From an uncultured Lachnospiraceae bacterium (GTDB taxonomy: Bacteria > Bacillota > Clostridia > Lachnospirales > Lachnospiraceae), in contig CATLGW010000011.1 in assembly GCA_949948715.1 (NCBI GenBank), forward strand, positions 1 through 62,163: DNA of 62,163 nt, given 5' to 3'. Shown here in pieces: positions 29,722-38,328 of the stretch. The position numbers were made by a program, and so were the translations under genes. The notes under the pieces were generated by a model that made no database searches, was not told the origin of the DNA, and worked only from the letters and a program-made list of their open reading frames with translations. The first letter of the stretch is position 1. Every line of letters begins with the position of its first letter.

Positions 29722-32247
29722 CTAAAAGCCCTGCTCTGTGCGGCGAATAATATCATCCTGCAAACTCTTTGACAGAGTGGTGAACAGAGCGCTGTAGCCC
29801 GCCACCCGCACCACCAGATGTTTGTAATTCTCGGGATGCTTCTGGGCGTCCAGAAGAGTCTCCCGGGACACCACGTTAAACTGCATATGGCTTCCCTTCC
29901 TGTCAAAATAGGTTCGAACCAGACTCACGAAATTGTGAAGTCCTTCCTCCCCGCTCAAAGCCGAAGGGTGGAATTTCTGATTGAAAAGAGTTCCGTTGGA
30001 GGCGATGCCGTGGTCCAGCGCAGAGACGGAGTTGGCCGCCGCCGTGGGCCCGTGAACATCCTTCCCCGCGGAGGGCGATACCCCGTCCGCCACCGGCATA
30101 CCTGCCAGTCTCCCGTCGGGAGTGGCTCCCGTCTGAGCCCCCAGAGGCACGTTGGCTGACACCGGATAAAGCCCCGCCTGGAATGTGCCGCCCCTGGGAT
30201 TCTTATAATCCAAAAGAGGCTTCGTGTAGGTGTAGGCAGCATCCCTGGCAAAACGGTCGATCTCCTCGATATCGTTGCCGAATTTTCCCACTTCCTCTAT
30301 CAGCTTCAAAAGCCCGTCAAATTTTCTCTGCTCTGCAGGCGTCACCGCCTCGGCGATCACCCTGCCTGCCGCAGCCGCCAGAGAGGCGCTGTCCGGACGC
30401 ACTCCCCTCTCCAAAAGCTCTCTTGCCAGCTTTCCGGCCACCTGAGAAACCACAAGCTCATTGACGCCCTTGCCGTAGTTAAAGAAAAGAGCCTTTTTGT
30501 AATCCGCCATGCTGACCTTGCCCTGGTCGAAGACCAGAGTCTTTACCGCATAGAGGGAATCCGCCACATTGGCGATACCGAAGCCCTGAGGCCCCGTAAA
30601 ATTGTACACGCAGCCGCCCTGCTCGCAGGTGAGGCCCCTCTCCAGGCAGTCGTCCACCATCCCCGCCAGGAAGGGCAGCGGCGCCCGCTCCGCATGGGCC
30701 TGGTCGATGGCATTGTCCGCATTGACCAGAAGAGAGAGAAAATAGTTCATCTGAGTCTTGTAGGCGTCATAGAACTCCTCGAAAGTCTTCATTTCCTCCA
30801 CATTGCCGGTCTTAGGCCCGATCTGCTCTCCGCAGTCCACGCCGTTTGTAAACACCAGCTCCAGGGGACGGCACATATTGTAGAACGCCGCGTCATGCCA
30901 GCCCCAGGTCTTCCCTGCCTTCTGAGGCTCCACGCAGCCGATGATATTGTAGGTCCTGGCATCCTCCAGACTCACCCCCCGGCTCATAAGAGAGGGAATG
31001 ATCACCTCGTCATTGTAATAGGCGGGAAGTCCGATACCCGTCCTGGTCAGCTCCGCCGCCCTGAGCAGAAGCTCCTGAGGAGAACCGTTCCACACTCTGA
31101 TGGAAAGTGACGGCTGGGGCAGAAAGACATGCATGGACGCGTCGATGCACATAAAGGAAAGATCGTTGGTCACATCCAGACCCTGCTCGTCCTGCCCGCC
31201 CACGATCAGATTCTGGAACAGGCTGTAGCCCGCAAAGCCCTTGGCGCTGTCCGCATCCCTGCATTTATTCAAATCGTTCAGCTTCACCCAGATGCAGTCG
31301 ATGAGCTCCTGCGCAAAATCCCTGGTGATTGCACCGCTTTCCAGATCCTTCTTATAAAAAGGATACATATACTGGTCAAAACGCCCCGGGGAAATGGAAT
31401 GCCCCGAGGACTCCACCTGCAGAAGCTGCTGCACGAACCAGAAGCTCTGGCAGGCCTCATAAAAGCTCTCCGCTCCCCTGGCGGGAACCCGGCGGCAGTT
31501 CTCCGCAATTTTCAAAAGTTCCCCTCTGCGCAGGGAATCCCTGCAGGCAGCCGCCTCCCGCTCCGCCAGCTCGGCATACCGCCGCGCATAGCCCATAACG
31601 GCTCTGCAGCTTATGATCACCGCCTGAAGGAATCTGCTCCTCGTGGCATAGTCGGCGTCCCCGAAACCGCACTTCTCCAACGCCTTTTGTGCTTTCTCCA
31701 TGATCCCCTCAAATCCAATGGCCAGCACTTCCTCATACTTAACCGTCACATGCCCCACGCCGTTATAAAAATAATTGCCCGGGGTAAATATATTGTGAGC
31801 CATGGCCCGAAGCGTCTCCGGCGCCATATAGGAGGTGGCAAGCTCGCTGGTCGTCCTGCCCTTCCAGTATGTGTCCGCCTCACGGATCTCCTGCTTTGCC
31901 TGTTCCGATATGTAAAAGGGATCCGCCTCCCTGGAGGCAACCGTGTCAAACTCCTGCTCCAGCCACTCGTAGGAAAATTCGGGGTAAGTCTGACAGCCTC
32001 TGGGAGCTATGGTCGTGCTGCCCACAATGAGCTCCCCCTCACGGATAATGACGGGGATATTCTCCAGAATATGCGCAAAGGCCTTCGCCCGGCGCAGAAT
32101 CACAGGCTCTCCCTCCGTTTGGCGGTAGGATTCCGTCAAGAGAACCGCTCTGGCCGACTCAATCTCCGGCATCCTGGCATAGAGATGTTCCACCAGTCTG
32201 GTGATGCGCTCTGTCTTGGGAGCCTTGGAACTGTCATATTTACTCAT
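29722..32247 (-). CDS. Glycyl radical diol dehydratase (B12-independent propanediol dehydratase)
   Basis: This signature enzyme of the microcompartment dehydrates 1,2-propanediol to propionaldehyde without cobalamin. The 841-residue protein carries the thiyl-radical Cys438 in IIGCVEP, with Glu440 as general base. The glycyl loop RVAGYSALF places the radical at Gly817. GCVEP is shared by diol/glycerol dehydratases and choline lyase; the aldolase, PduP and rhamnose context favours propanediol (inference). There is no obvious N-terminal encapsulation extension. The ATG at 32247 has a poor Shine-Dalgarno spacing. It is the first gene after a consensus promoter. Confidence 0.92.
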   Translation of the reverse strand: MSKYDSSKAPKTERITRLVEHLYARMPEIESARAVLLTESYRQTEGEPVILRRAKAFAHILENIPVIIREGELIVGSTTIAPRGCQTYPEFSYEWLEQEFDTVASREADPFYISEQAKQEIREADTYWKGRTTSELATSYMAPETLRAMAHNIFTPGNYFYNGVGHVTVKYEEVLAIGFEGIMEKAQKALEKCGFGDADYATRSRFLQAVIISCRAVMGYARRYAELAEREAAACRDSLRRGELLKIAENCRRVPARGAESFYEACQSFWFVQQLLQVESSGHSISPGRFDQYMYPFYKKDLESGAITRDFAQELIDCIWVKLNDLNKCRDADSAKGFAGYSLFQNLIVGGQDEQGLDVTNDLSFMCIDASMHVFLPQPSLSIRVWNGSPQELLLRAAELTRTGIGLPAYYNDEVIIPSLMSRGVSLEDARTYNIIGCVEPQKAGKTWGWHDAAFYNMCRPLELVFTNGVDCGEQIGPKTGNVEEMKTFEEFYDAYKTQMNYFLSLLVNADNAIDQAHAERAPLPFLAGMVDDCLERGLTCEQGGCVYNFTGPQGFGIANVADSLYAVKTLVFDQGKVSMADYKKALFFNYGKGVNELVVSQVAGKLARELLERGVRPDSASLAAAAGRVIAEAVTPAEQRKFDGLLKLIEEVGKFGNDIEEIDRFARDAAYTYTKPLLDYKNPRGGTFQAGLYPVSANVPLGAQTGATPDGRLAGMPVADGVSPSAGKDVHGPTAAANSVSALDHGIASNGTLFNQKFHPSALSGEEGLHNFVSLVRTYFDRKGSHMQFNVVSRETLLDAQKHPENYKHLVVRVAGYSALFTTLSKSLQDDIIRRTEQGF

Positions 32248-32335
32248 CGCTCACTAACCATCCCTTCCTGTATTATAGCAGCCGCCACGCCAAATCCCTC
32301 CGGCACAGGCTGACTGTATGTCCGTTTTTCTTCTT

Positions 32336-32364
32336 ATTATACGCCCGATTGTGTGGTTTGTCAA
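32336..32364 (-). promoter_or_regulatory. Promoter of the microcompartment operon
   Basis: On the minus strand there is a full-consensus -35 TTGACA (32359-32364), a 17-base spacer and -10 TATAAT (32336-32341). The predicted leader is about 80 nt before the dehydratase start. Such a strong promoter implies control by a repressor. Confidence 0.88.
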
Positions 32365-32374
32365 CCGCATTGAC

Positions 32375-32394
32375 TGTTGTTTTATGTTGTTTTT
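32375..32394. promoter_or_regulatory. Tandem 10-bp direct repeat, candidate DeoR operator
   Basis: TGTTGTTTTA is followed directly by TGTTGTTTTT, and a third TTGTTTTG copy lies at 32423-32430. One-turn-spaced direct repeats are typical of DeoR-family sites. The repeat sits ten bases upstream of the -35. Confidence 0.5.
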
Positions 32395-32440
32395 GAGCTG
32401 GTTAAATGTGGTTTTTATTGGATTGTTTTGATTTTCATAC

Positions 32441-32479
32441 AAAAACGGGCAGAGGTAATCAAACACTCTGCCCGCAAAA
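32441..32479 (-). terminator. Intrinsic terminator of the rha operon
   Basis: CGGGCAGAG (32446-32454) pairs with CTCTGCCCG (32466-32474) around an 11-base loop. TTTTT follows on the minus strand and AAAAA flanks the other side. It separates the rha genes from the microcompartment promoter and may work in both directions. Confidence 0.88.
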
Positions 32480-32522
32480 ATCAGTTTCCTGCCGTCAATA
32501 CCCTTCGGCCAACAAAAGCGCC

Positions 32523-33383
32523 TCAGCAGTACATTTCATCGTCATCCTTATAATTCAATATGGTTTCATTCAAAGTCACGCCAAACTCTTTGCCGATCTG
32601 ACGAAGGTTATCGTCTGTAATCACATGGGGCAGCCTGCGCCCTCCGTTGGCCGCCAGAGCGATGGAAGCAATCTGAGCCGCCTTCTCTATGGTGTGCATC
32701 AGGCCAAAGGCCGTATCGAAATCGGGCCCCGACACAAAAAGACCATGGTAAGCCCAAACCGCCGCGTCATACTGCTCCATCAGCATACAGGTTGCCTTGG
32801 CAATATCAGGGCCTCCGGGCACCATCCAGGGCACTACACCCACGCCTCCGGGGAACACCACACAGCACTCCGTAGCGCTTTTCCAGAGCATTCTGGTAAA
32901 AGGCTCCGCCCTCAGAGGCAGAACATAGGTCAGGGCGATCACATAGGGAGTGTGCGCATGATAAATCACACGATTCGCCCCGTCCGTAACCCGCTTTCTG
33001 ACGGAATGATTCATAAAGTGGGTGGGAAATTCGCTGGTGGGTCTGCCGCCGCGCTCTAACCCCCACACAATGCGATATTTCTCCCCGGCGTCGTCGATCT
33101 CCACCACACAGATATTGTTCTGAGGCTCCAAGTCCACATTCTGCAGGAATTTTCCGCTTCCCGTGGAGATGAAAAACTCGTTCTTCAGATTCTCCGCCCG
33201 AATCCCGATGTCAACCCACTCACCGGGCGTCTCCTTAAAGTAGGGACGGCACTCCGCCACCTCCTCGGGCCTCATGCGGTAAGTGAGGTTTCCTCCGTTT
33301 CTCTCATGCCAGCCCTGACGCACCCCGTCATGGCACATATGGACATACTCCTCTATGATCCTGACGCCAAATATGTTGTTCAT
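32523..33383 (-). CDS. rhaD: Rhamnulose-1-phosphate aldolase
   Basis: This class II aldolase cleaves L-rhamnulose-1-phosphate to DHAP and L-lactaldehyde. The 286-residue protein has zinc His in YHAHTPY near residues 141-143 and the third in AYHGLF near 210. NGGNLTYR near 28 and FFISTGSGKF near 69 are RhaD phosphate-site motifs. The C-terminus has no amphipathic tail, unlike the aldolase in the microcompartment operon, so it is expected in the cytosol. The ATG at 33383 follows GAGAGGG closely; an upstream ATG at 33395 is possible. It is the last gene of the rha operon. Confidence 0.93.
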   Translation of the reverse strand: MNNIFGVRIIEEYVHMCHDGVRQGWHERNGGNLTYRMRPEEVAECRPYFKETPGEWVDIGIRAENLKNEFFISTGSGKFLQNVDLEPQNNICVVEIDDAGEKYRIVWGLERGGRPTSEFPTHFMNHSVRKRVTDGANRVIYHAHTPYVIALTYVLPLRAEPFTRMLWKSATECCVVFPGGVGVVPWMVPGGPDIAKATCMLMEQYDAAVWAYHGLFVSGPDFDTAFGLMHTIEKAAQIASIALAANGGRRLPHVITDDNLRQIGKEFGVTLNETILNYKDDDEMYC

Positions 33384-33520
33384 ATTCCCTCTCATTCCGC
33401 CGCAAAAGCGGCATATTGTGCCCTCCATGACACCTGGAATCCTCCAGGCCGATGAACCCTATGTTCCGTTTTCTATAACTCCGTCCCCATCCCTGCTGCC
33501 GCCCCACATTGTCGCAGCAA

Positions 33521-34780
33521 TTATTTACGGTTAGAGAGCACTTCCCTCTCATATTTTTCGATCTCGGCAAACCAGCTCTGGTCGGCTGCGACGCCGCACT
33601 GCCTGCAATACTCTGCCCACACGTCGCCGAAGGGGTAGGTCTTGATCTCCTCCTGCATCACCATCAGCTTTGTGAAATTCCCCTCATCCTGAAGCTTCTT
33701 AAGCTCTGCATTGGGAGTACACATAGCGCAGAGGAGCGCCTTCTGCCAGCTCCTGAAGCCCACCGTCCAGGCGGACACACGGTTGATACTGGCATCAAAG
33801 TAGTCCAGAGCCATATACACCCGGTCCAGAGCGTCGTTTCTCACGATCTCCTTTGCCATCTCCCTGGTCTCGTCATCGTAGAGCACCACATGGTCGCTGT
33901 CCCAGCGGATGGGGCGGGTGATATGAAGGGCAAGCTCCGGGAAGAAGCACAGAAGGGCAGGAATCTTGTCGGACACCACCTCCGTGGGATGATAATGTCC
34001 GTTGTCCATCAGAGGCAGACATCCCTCATGGGTGGCGGCAAAGCTCAGGGTAAATTCCGCGCTGCCCGCCGTAAACGCCTCCACGCCGATGCCGAACACC
34101 TTGCTCTCCACGCAGGGCTTCACCAGCTTCCTGTCAAAGGGCTCCGCCAGAATCTGCTCAATGGAATCCTTATAGCGCATCCTGGGCCCCATACGGTCGG
34201 CGGGAATATCCTTAAAGCCGTCCCCCGTCCAGATATTCATAACGCAGGGAACCCCCGTCTCCTTGGCAAAATACTCAGAGATACGGATACAGGCTCTGCC
34301 ATGGTTGATCCAGAACTTCCGCACCTCCCCGTCGGGGCTGGAAAGAGTCATACCGTCCTTGATGTTGGGATGAGAGAAAAACGTGGGGTTAAAATCGATG
34401 CCCATATTTCTCTCCTTGGCGAAAGCCACCCACTTTGCAAAGTGCTTGGGCTCCAGCTTATCTCTGTCCGCAAACTCTCCGGGCTCAAAAATAGCGTAGC
34501 TGGCATGAAGATTCAGTTTCTTCTTGCCGGGGGTAAGACTGATCACCTTGTCAAAATCCGCCATTAACTCCTCGGGGGTTCTCGCCTTGCCGGGATAGTC
34601 GCCGGTGGTCTGGATGCCTCCGGTCAAAGGGCCGTCGTGGTCAAATCCGATCACATCGTCGCCCTGCCAGCAATGGAGGGATACCGGAATCTCCTTAAGC
34701 TTTGCGATCACTGCGTCGGTGTCCACGCCGACTGCTGCATACTGCTCCTTTGCGGATGCATATCTCTCTGCACTTGTCAT
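33521..34780 (-). CDS. rhaA: L-rhamnose isomerase
   Basis: This enzyme interconverts L-rhamnose and L-rhamnulose. The 419-residue protein matches the usual RhaA length. Family residues are visible: SLHCWQGDDVIGFD near 34-47, KLNLHASYAIFE near 88, the metal-site region DFNPTFFSHPN, NIWTGDGFKD near 182, and DNGHYHPTEVVSD near 258 with the metal-ligand Asp/His. It begins with an ATG after AAAGGG. It lies in an operon between rhaB and rhaD. Confidence 0.97.
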   Translation of the reverse strand: MTSAERYASAKEQYAAVGVDTDAVIAKLKEIPVSLHCWQGDDVIGFDHDGPLTGGIQTTGDYPGKARTPEELMADFDKVISLTPGKKKLNLHASYAIFEPGEFADRDKLEPKHFAKWVAFAKERNMGIDFNPTFFSHPNIKDGMTLSSPDGEVRKFWINHGRACIRISEYFAKETGVPCVMNIWTGDGFKDIPADRMGPRMRYKDSIEQILAEPFDRKLVKPCVESKVFGIGVEAFTAGSAEFTLSFAATHEGCLPLMDNGHYHPTEVVSDKIPALLCFFPELALHITRPIRWDSDHVVLYDDETREMAKEIVRNDALDRVYMALDYFDASINRVSAWTVGFRSWQKALLCAMCTPNAELKKLQDEGNFTKLMVMQEEIKTYPFGDVWAEYCRQCGVAADQSWFAEIEKYEREVLSNRK

Positions 34781-34857
34781 TTTTTAATCCCTTTCTCTTT
34801 TTATTTTCATGCCGCATAAGACGGCACAAATCTTCACATTATGCAAGCTCTCTTTGT

Positions 34858-36258
34858 TCAAACCTGATATTCGGCAATGGGGAAGGATCGGAATACACAT
34901 TCCCTGGCATCCGCCAGATCCTTTAAGGCCCCGCCCGAAATCATCTGGGCCGCCAGATTGCCGATGGCCGTCGCCTCGGTGGGCCCCGCATACACGGGCA
35001 CTCCGGTCTCCCTGGCAGTCAGCCTGTTCAGGTAGTCGGCATTCGCCCCGCCGCCCACGATGTGGATGCGGTCGTACTTCTTCCCCGTGATCTCCTCGAT
35101 CTCCCGGATGGTCTGCGCGTAGCATTTCGCCAGGCTGTTGTAGATCACCGCCGCCACCTCCGCCAGCGTCTCCGGCACGGTCTGTCCGGATTCCCTGCAG
35201 GCCGCTTTGACCTCCTCGGTCATATTTGCGGGAGCCAGAAAACGGTCGTCATTGCAGTCCACGATGGAAACGATATCGCTCTTTGCCGCCATCTCGCAGA
35301 TCTCCCCGAAACCCAGCCCGCCTCCGATCTCTTTCTTGACGGACTGTATCATCCACAGTCCCATAATGTTCTTCAGATAGCGGAACCGGTAATCATACCC
35401 TCCCTCGTTGGTCAGGTTGTGAGCCCTGCTCTCAGCGGAACAGTTGGCCTCCTTAAGTTCCGTCCCCATTAAGGACCAGGTGCCGGAGCTGATGTACAGG
35501 GTGTCCTCCCCATTGCTGGGCACCGCCATCACCGCGGATCCGGTGTCGTGAGTGGCGGGAAGCACCACCTTACAGTTATAGCCCACCTGGGCCTGTATCT
35601 CCTCCCGCAGGTCGCCCAGCACCGTGCCGGGCATGGAAAGAGGCAGAAAGATCTCCCGGGGATACCCCAGCTTCTCGATCAACTCCCAATCCCACTGCTT
35701 CGTCCCGGGATTCACCAACTGTCCTGTGGTGGCATTGGTGTACTCGCTGGCAGCCCTTCCCGTCAGAAGGTACTGGAAGTAATCGGGAATCATCAAAAGG
35801 GTCTTCGCGGCGGCAAGCTCATGGGGCTTTTGCTTTTTCAGAGCCATAAGCTGGTAGACGGTGTTGAAAAGCTGCTTCTGAATGCCTGTCCTCTGATACA
35901 GCTCCTCCTCGGAGATCACCTGATAGACCTCCCCGTCCATTCCCTTGGTCCTGCCGTCCCTGTAAGCCGCCGCGCTGCCGATGCGCTGTCCCTGTTCGTC
36001 CAGAAGCACAAAGTCCACGCCCCAGGTGTCGATACCCACGCTCACGGGAGCCTTGCCCAGCTCGCCGCATTTTTTCATGCCGGCCTTGATCTCGGAAAAA
36101 AGTCTGTCCACATCCCACACCATCGTACCGTCCTGCTCGGTCATGCCGTTGGGAAAGCGGTGAACCTCCTCCAATACCATGCGGCCATCCTCCATATGCG
36201 CCAGAATATGCCTTCCGCTGGAAGCGCCTATGTCAATCGCCAGATAATACTGTTCCAT
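34858..36258 (-). CDS. rhaB: Rhamnulokinase
   Basis: This FGGY-family kinase phosphorylates L-rhamnulose at C1. The 466-residue protein has the N-terminal ATP-binding AIDIGASSGRH at 7-17, the sugar-site GIDTWGVDFVLLD near 75-87, and ISSGTWSLMG near 253. The second ATPase motif IHIVGGGANADYLNRLTA is near 397. Length is normal. AGGAG lies ahead of the ATG. It is the first gene of the rhaBAD unit, downstream of the AraC gene. Confidence 0.96.
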   Translation of the reverse strand: MEQYYLAIDIGASSGRHILAHMEDGRMVLEEVHRFPNGMTEQDGTMVWDVDRLFSEIKAGMKKCGELGKAPVSVGIDTWGVDFVLLDEQGQRIGSAAAYRDGRTKGMDGEVYQVISEEELYQRTGIQKQLFNTVYQLMALKKQKPHELAAAKTLLMIPDYFQYLLTGRAASEYTNATTGQLVNPGTKQWDWELIEKLGYPREIFLPLSMPGTVLGDLREEIQAQVGYNCKVVLPATHDTGSAVMAVPSNGEDTLYISSGTWSLMGTELKEANCSAESRAHNLTNEGGYDYRFRYLKNIMGLWMIQSVKKEIGGGLGFGEICEMAAKSDIVSIVDCNDDRFLAPANMTEEVKAACRESGQTVPETLAEVAAVIYNSLAKCYAQTIREIEEITGKKYDRIHIVGGGANADYLNRLTARETGVPVYAGPTEATAIGNLAAQMISGGALKDLADARECVFRSFPIAEYQV

Positions 36259-36312
36259 TGCGCAGTCCTCTCCTTTCTCTCATGCGACTTTCTCACACAT
36301 CATATGTCACTC

Positions 36313-36368
36313 ATTATAGGAAATTCCGGAAGGAAAAAAAAGAACACCTTTTGTCCAAAAAAGTGTCC
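36313..36368 (-). promoter_or_regulatory. Probable rhaB promoter region
   Basis: A perfect -10 TATAAT (36313-36318, minus strand) lacks a good -35, which suggests dependence on an activator. Two direct TGTCC elements (36352-36356 and 36364-36368, plus-strand reading) lie in the expected activator zone. AraC-type control is inferred. Confidence 0.4.
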
Positions 36369-36528
36369 TTATTTGCATGGTCTGTGCGTATGTTCCTCCA
36401 TACCGTCCTGCCTTTGCCACAATACCCTTTGAATTTGATAAAATCCTTTCATCCATGCGGTCTATAATTTTATTAACTTACCGTTTTCAAAATAATAGAT
36501 ATCTTCTCTCTTATATCCATATTTGGAA

Positions 36529-36738
36529 TCAGGAATATAATTCCTCAAATGTCATATCCGGCGCTGCCGCATCCATTAGAGTTTTATGCAGATATTCTTC
36601 CATCTGCAATCCTCTCCGCCACTGGTCATTTTTTATTCTGTCAGTTTCATCACATAAAACGCCATTTTCAAATACAAGCGTTCTTGCATAATCTCCCCAA
36701 ATGTTATTCTTTTGAGGACTTAACCGCCAAAAATTCAA
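36529..36738 (-). pseudogene. Possible gene remnant in an AT-rich stretch
   Basis: An open frame of 69 codons begins with TTG inside the neighbouring terminator, with no ribosome binding site. The residues read like an ordinary protein C-terminus (VFENGVLCDETDRIKNDQW, ending APDMTFEELYS) but match nothing I recognise. The region 36370-36735 is clearly AT-richer than its neighbours, so this may be a degraded insert. The rest of the 519-bp gap holds the rhaB promoter. Confidence 0.3.
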
Positions 36739-36774
36739 AACTGCGGTTCCCGGCCTTGCCGGAAACCGCAGTTT
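36738..36774 (-). terminator. Strong bidirectional hairpin terminator
   Basis: AAACTGCGGTT-CCGGC pairs with GCCGG-AACCGCAGTTT with one mismatch and a three-base loop (16 bp). It lies four bases past the stop of the small gene at 36778 and is followed by a T-rich stretch on the minus strand. Confidence 0.8.
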
Positions 36775-36777
36775 CTA

Positions 36778-36999
36778 TTACTTAAATAAACCCTTCAGGG
36801 CACCGGCTGCCTCGGATACGCTGTCCACAGTCAGCTTTGCCTTTACGCCATCGATGACTTTCATGACAATATCGTCGGGCAGATCCACGCCGATCACCTT
36901 CTCTATCACCTTCACAGGTTCCTTTTCAAACTGCTCCTTAATGTCAGGATTCTTTGAAACCTCCTCCACAATCTTGCTGATATGCTCTTTGATATCCAT
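36778..36999 (-). CDS. Small acidic/helical protein of unknown function
   Basis: This is a 73-residue complete small gene with GGGAGG ahead of its ATG, its own promoter and a terminator. The protein is helical: KEHISKIVEEVSKNPDIKEQF, then EKEPVKVIEKVIGVDLPDDIV and a Gly-ended tail ALKGLF. The DP/EPVxxIEKxxGVDLPDD pattern resembles Nif11-like leader proteins and related small clostridial proteins. No peptide-modifying enzyme is nearby, so a leader function is unsupported. Confidence 0.72.
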   Translation of the reverse strand: MDIKEHISKIVEEVSKNPDIKEQFEKEPVKVIEKVIGVDLPDDIVMKVIDGVKAKLTVDSVSEAAGALKGLFK

Positions 37000-37079
37000 C
37001 TCCCAGTCCTCCCTATGTATTTGACACATTCTGCAGGAAGCGGCCCGTGCGAAAGACAAAGCCCTTTTGCAGTGACTTT

Positions 37080-37108
37080 ATTGTACAATAACTTGAAGAA
37101 AAACTCAA
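37080..37108 (-). promoter_or_regulatory. Promoter of the small gene
   Basis: On the minus strand there is a -35 TTGAGT (37103-37108), a 17-base spacer and a -10 TACAAT (37080-37085). A CTTGA/TCAAG inverted pair overlaps the -35. The predicted leader is about 75 nt. Confidence 0.65.
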
Positions 37109-37158
37109 GATTATAAATCACAGTCCAAGAATCAAACCCATATCCCGAAGCCTCCCCC

Positions 37159-38130
37159 TTACTCCTTCTTCCGGTTTTTCACCCGGAAGCCTCTGGGCGT
37201 CACGCCGAAAGTCTTCTGAAAAATGCGGTGAAAATAGCTGATGTTGTCATACCCCACCGCCATGGCAATCTCCATCACGGACATGGAAGTTGTGGTCAAA
37301 AGATACGCCGCCTGGTGCAGCCTCTTTGCCTGCATCAGCTCCGTATATGTCTTTCCCGTGCGCCGGCGTATCTCCCGGGACAGCCAATGAAGGTCATAGT
37401 GCAGCTCCTCCGCCAGCCGGGACAGCTCTCCGTCCCGGTAATGATTCTCTATATAGCTGAGCACTGTGAAAATCAGCTTCTGCCGGCCTCCGCTCTCGTC
37501 CGTCTCCAGCTTGTCCATATGATTCATAAGCTGCAGAAACAATAGCCCCATAGTGACCTGGTTGATGCTCCTCTTGTTGGGCTGCCTGTTGTGCAGCGTC
37601 CAGATCAGATTTTCCACCAGGTTTTGTATGGGCAGAATCTCCGCCACCTTAAAATGAAGATACCCCGAGGAGCCGTTGTTTCCCCGCAGACAGTCTATCA
37701 CAAAATCCCGCAGCAGATTCTCCTCCGTCTCCATCAGCTTCAGGCCATAGTCAAAAAACTCCGGCAGAATGATAAAATTAACCGCGATGTCATCCTTCCC
37801 CGCAGGGTACACCTCCTGGGTCGCCCTCTGATTGAGGAACAAAAGCTCCCCCCTCTCCAAAATCACATCCTCCCCGTTCACCACATGGCGGGTGCTCCCG
37901 GAGCACATATAGATCAGCTCGATGTAATTATGGGTATGTACCGGAAAATGCACAAATCTGGTGTGCGTCCGCACCTGTATCATCTTCCCCGCCTCCAAGA
38001 GCATTCCGGCATCCACCACATCCGGCCGGGAGGACATATAGATCCCCTTCTCAATCTCCCGGTCCCCGGAGAGCAGCCTTTCCTCCTCGGGCGTGATCTC
38101 CTTTAATTCCCTCAGCAATTCCTCCGTCAT
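37159..38130 (-). CDS. AraC-family regulator, probable rhamnose activator
   Basis: This 323-residue protein has an N-terminal cupin (about 45-130; HTRFVHFPVHTHNYIELIYMCSG) for sugar binding. The C-terminal double helix-turn-helix (about 220-318) contains LSRLAEELHYDLHWLSREIRR and the hallmark MEIAMAVGYDNISYFHRIFQKTFGVTPRGFR. It precedes the rha operon in the same direction, which suggests rhamnose-dependent activation, as with RhaS/RhaR. The ATG at 38130 has GGAGG upstream; a GTG at 38172 is less likely. Confidence 0.88.
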   Translation of the reverse strand: MTEELLRELKEITPEEERLLSGDREIEKGIYMSSRPDVVDAGMLLEAGKMIQVRTHTRFVHFPVHTHNYIELIYMCSGSTRHVVNGEDVILERGELLFLNQRATQEVYPAGKDDIAVNFIILPEFFDYGLKLMETEENLLRDFVIDCLRGNNGSSGYLHFKVAEILPIQNLVENLIWTLHNRQPNKRSINQVTMGLLFLQLMNHMDKLETDESGGRQKLIFTVLSYIENHYRDGELSRLAEELHYDLHWLSREIRRRTGKTYTELMQAKRLHQAAYLLTTTSMSVMEIAMAVGYDNISYFHRIFQKTFGVTPRGFRVKNRKKE

Positions 38131-38282
38131 ATTCCCCGGCCTCCCCTCTTTCAATCCTTCTTTAGTATACACCTCTCACGCCCCTATTTCCAGAACTTTC
38201 CTGTTTTATTTTTGCTCTATTCAAATAATAATTTTTCACACTTCTTGAAATTCTTCGATTTTTCCTCCAAAACATGGTAAAT

Positions 38283-38310
38283 TTGATGCAGGAACCTTTT
38301 GCAGTACTAA
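38283..38310 (+). promoter_or_regulatory. Possible promoter of the orphan sigma gene
   Basis: There is a -35 TTGATG (38283-38288), a 16-base spacer and -10 TACTAA (38305-38310). A GGAACC element in the spacer resembles an ECF -35, but no matching -10 sits at the right distance. Confidence 0.4.
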
Positions 38311-38328
38311 AGATATAGAGACGCGTAC

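Noticed and set aside
32272..32277. Second TATAAT just upstream of the dehydratase gene
   Set aside because: No -35 lies at 16-18 bases (GAGGGA at 17), while a full consensus promoter lies 65 bases upstream.
18479..32523. Cobalamin riboswitch or B12-dependent diol dehydratase in the BMC operon
   Set aside because: No B12-box-like leader was seen, and the dehydratase has glycyl radical motifs (Cys438, Gly817).
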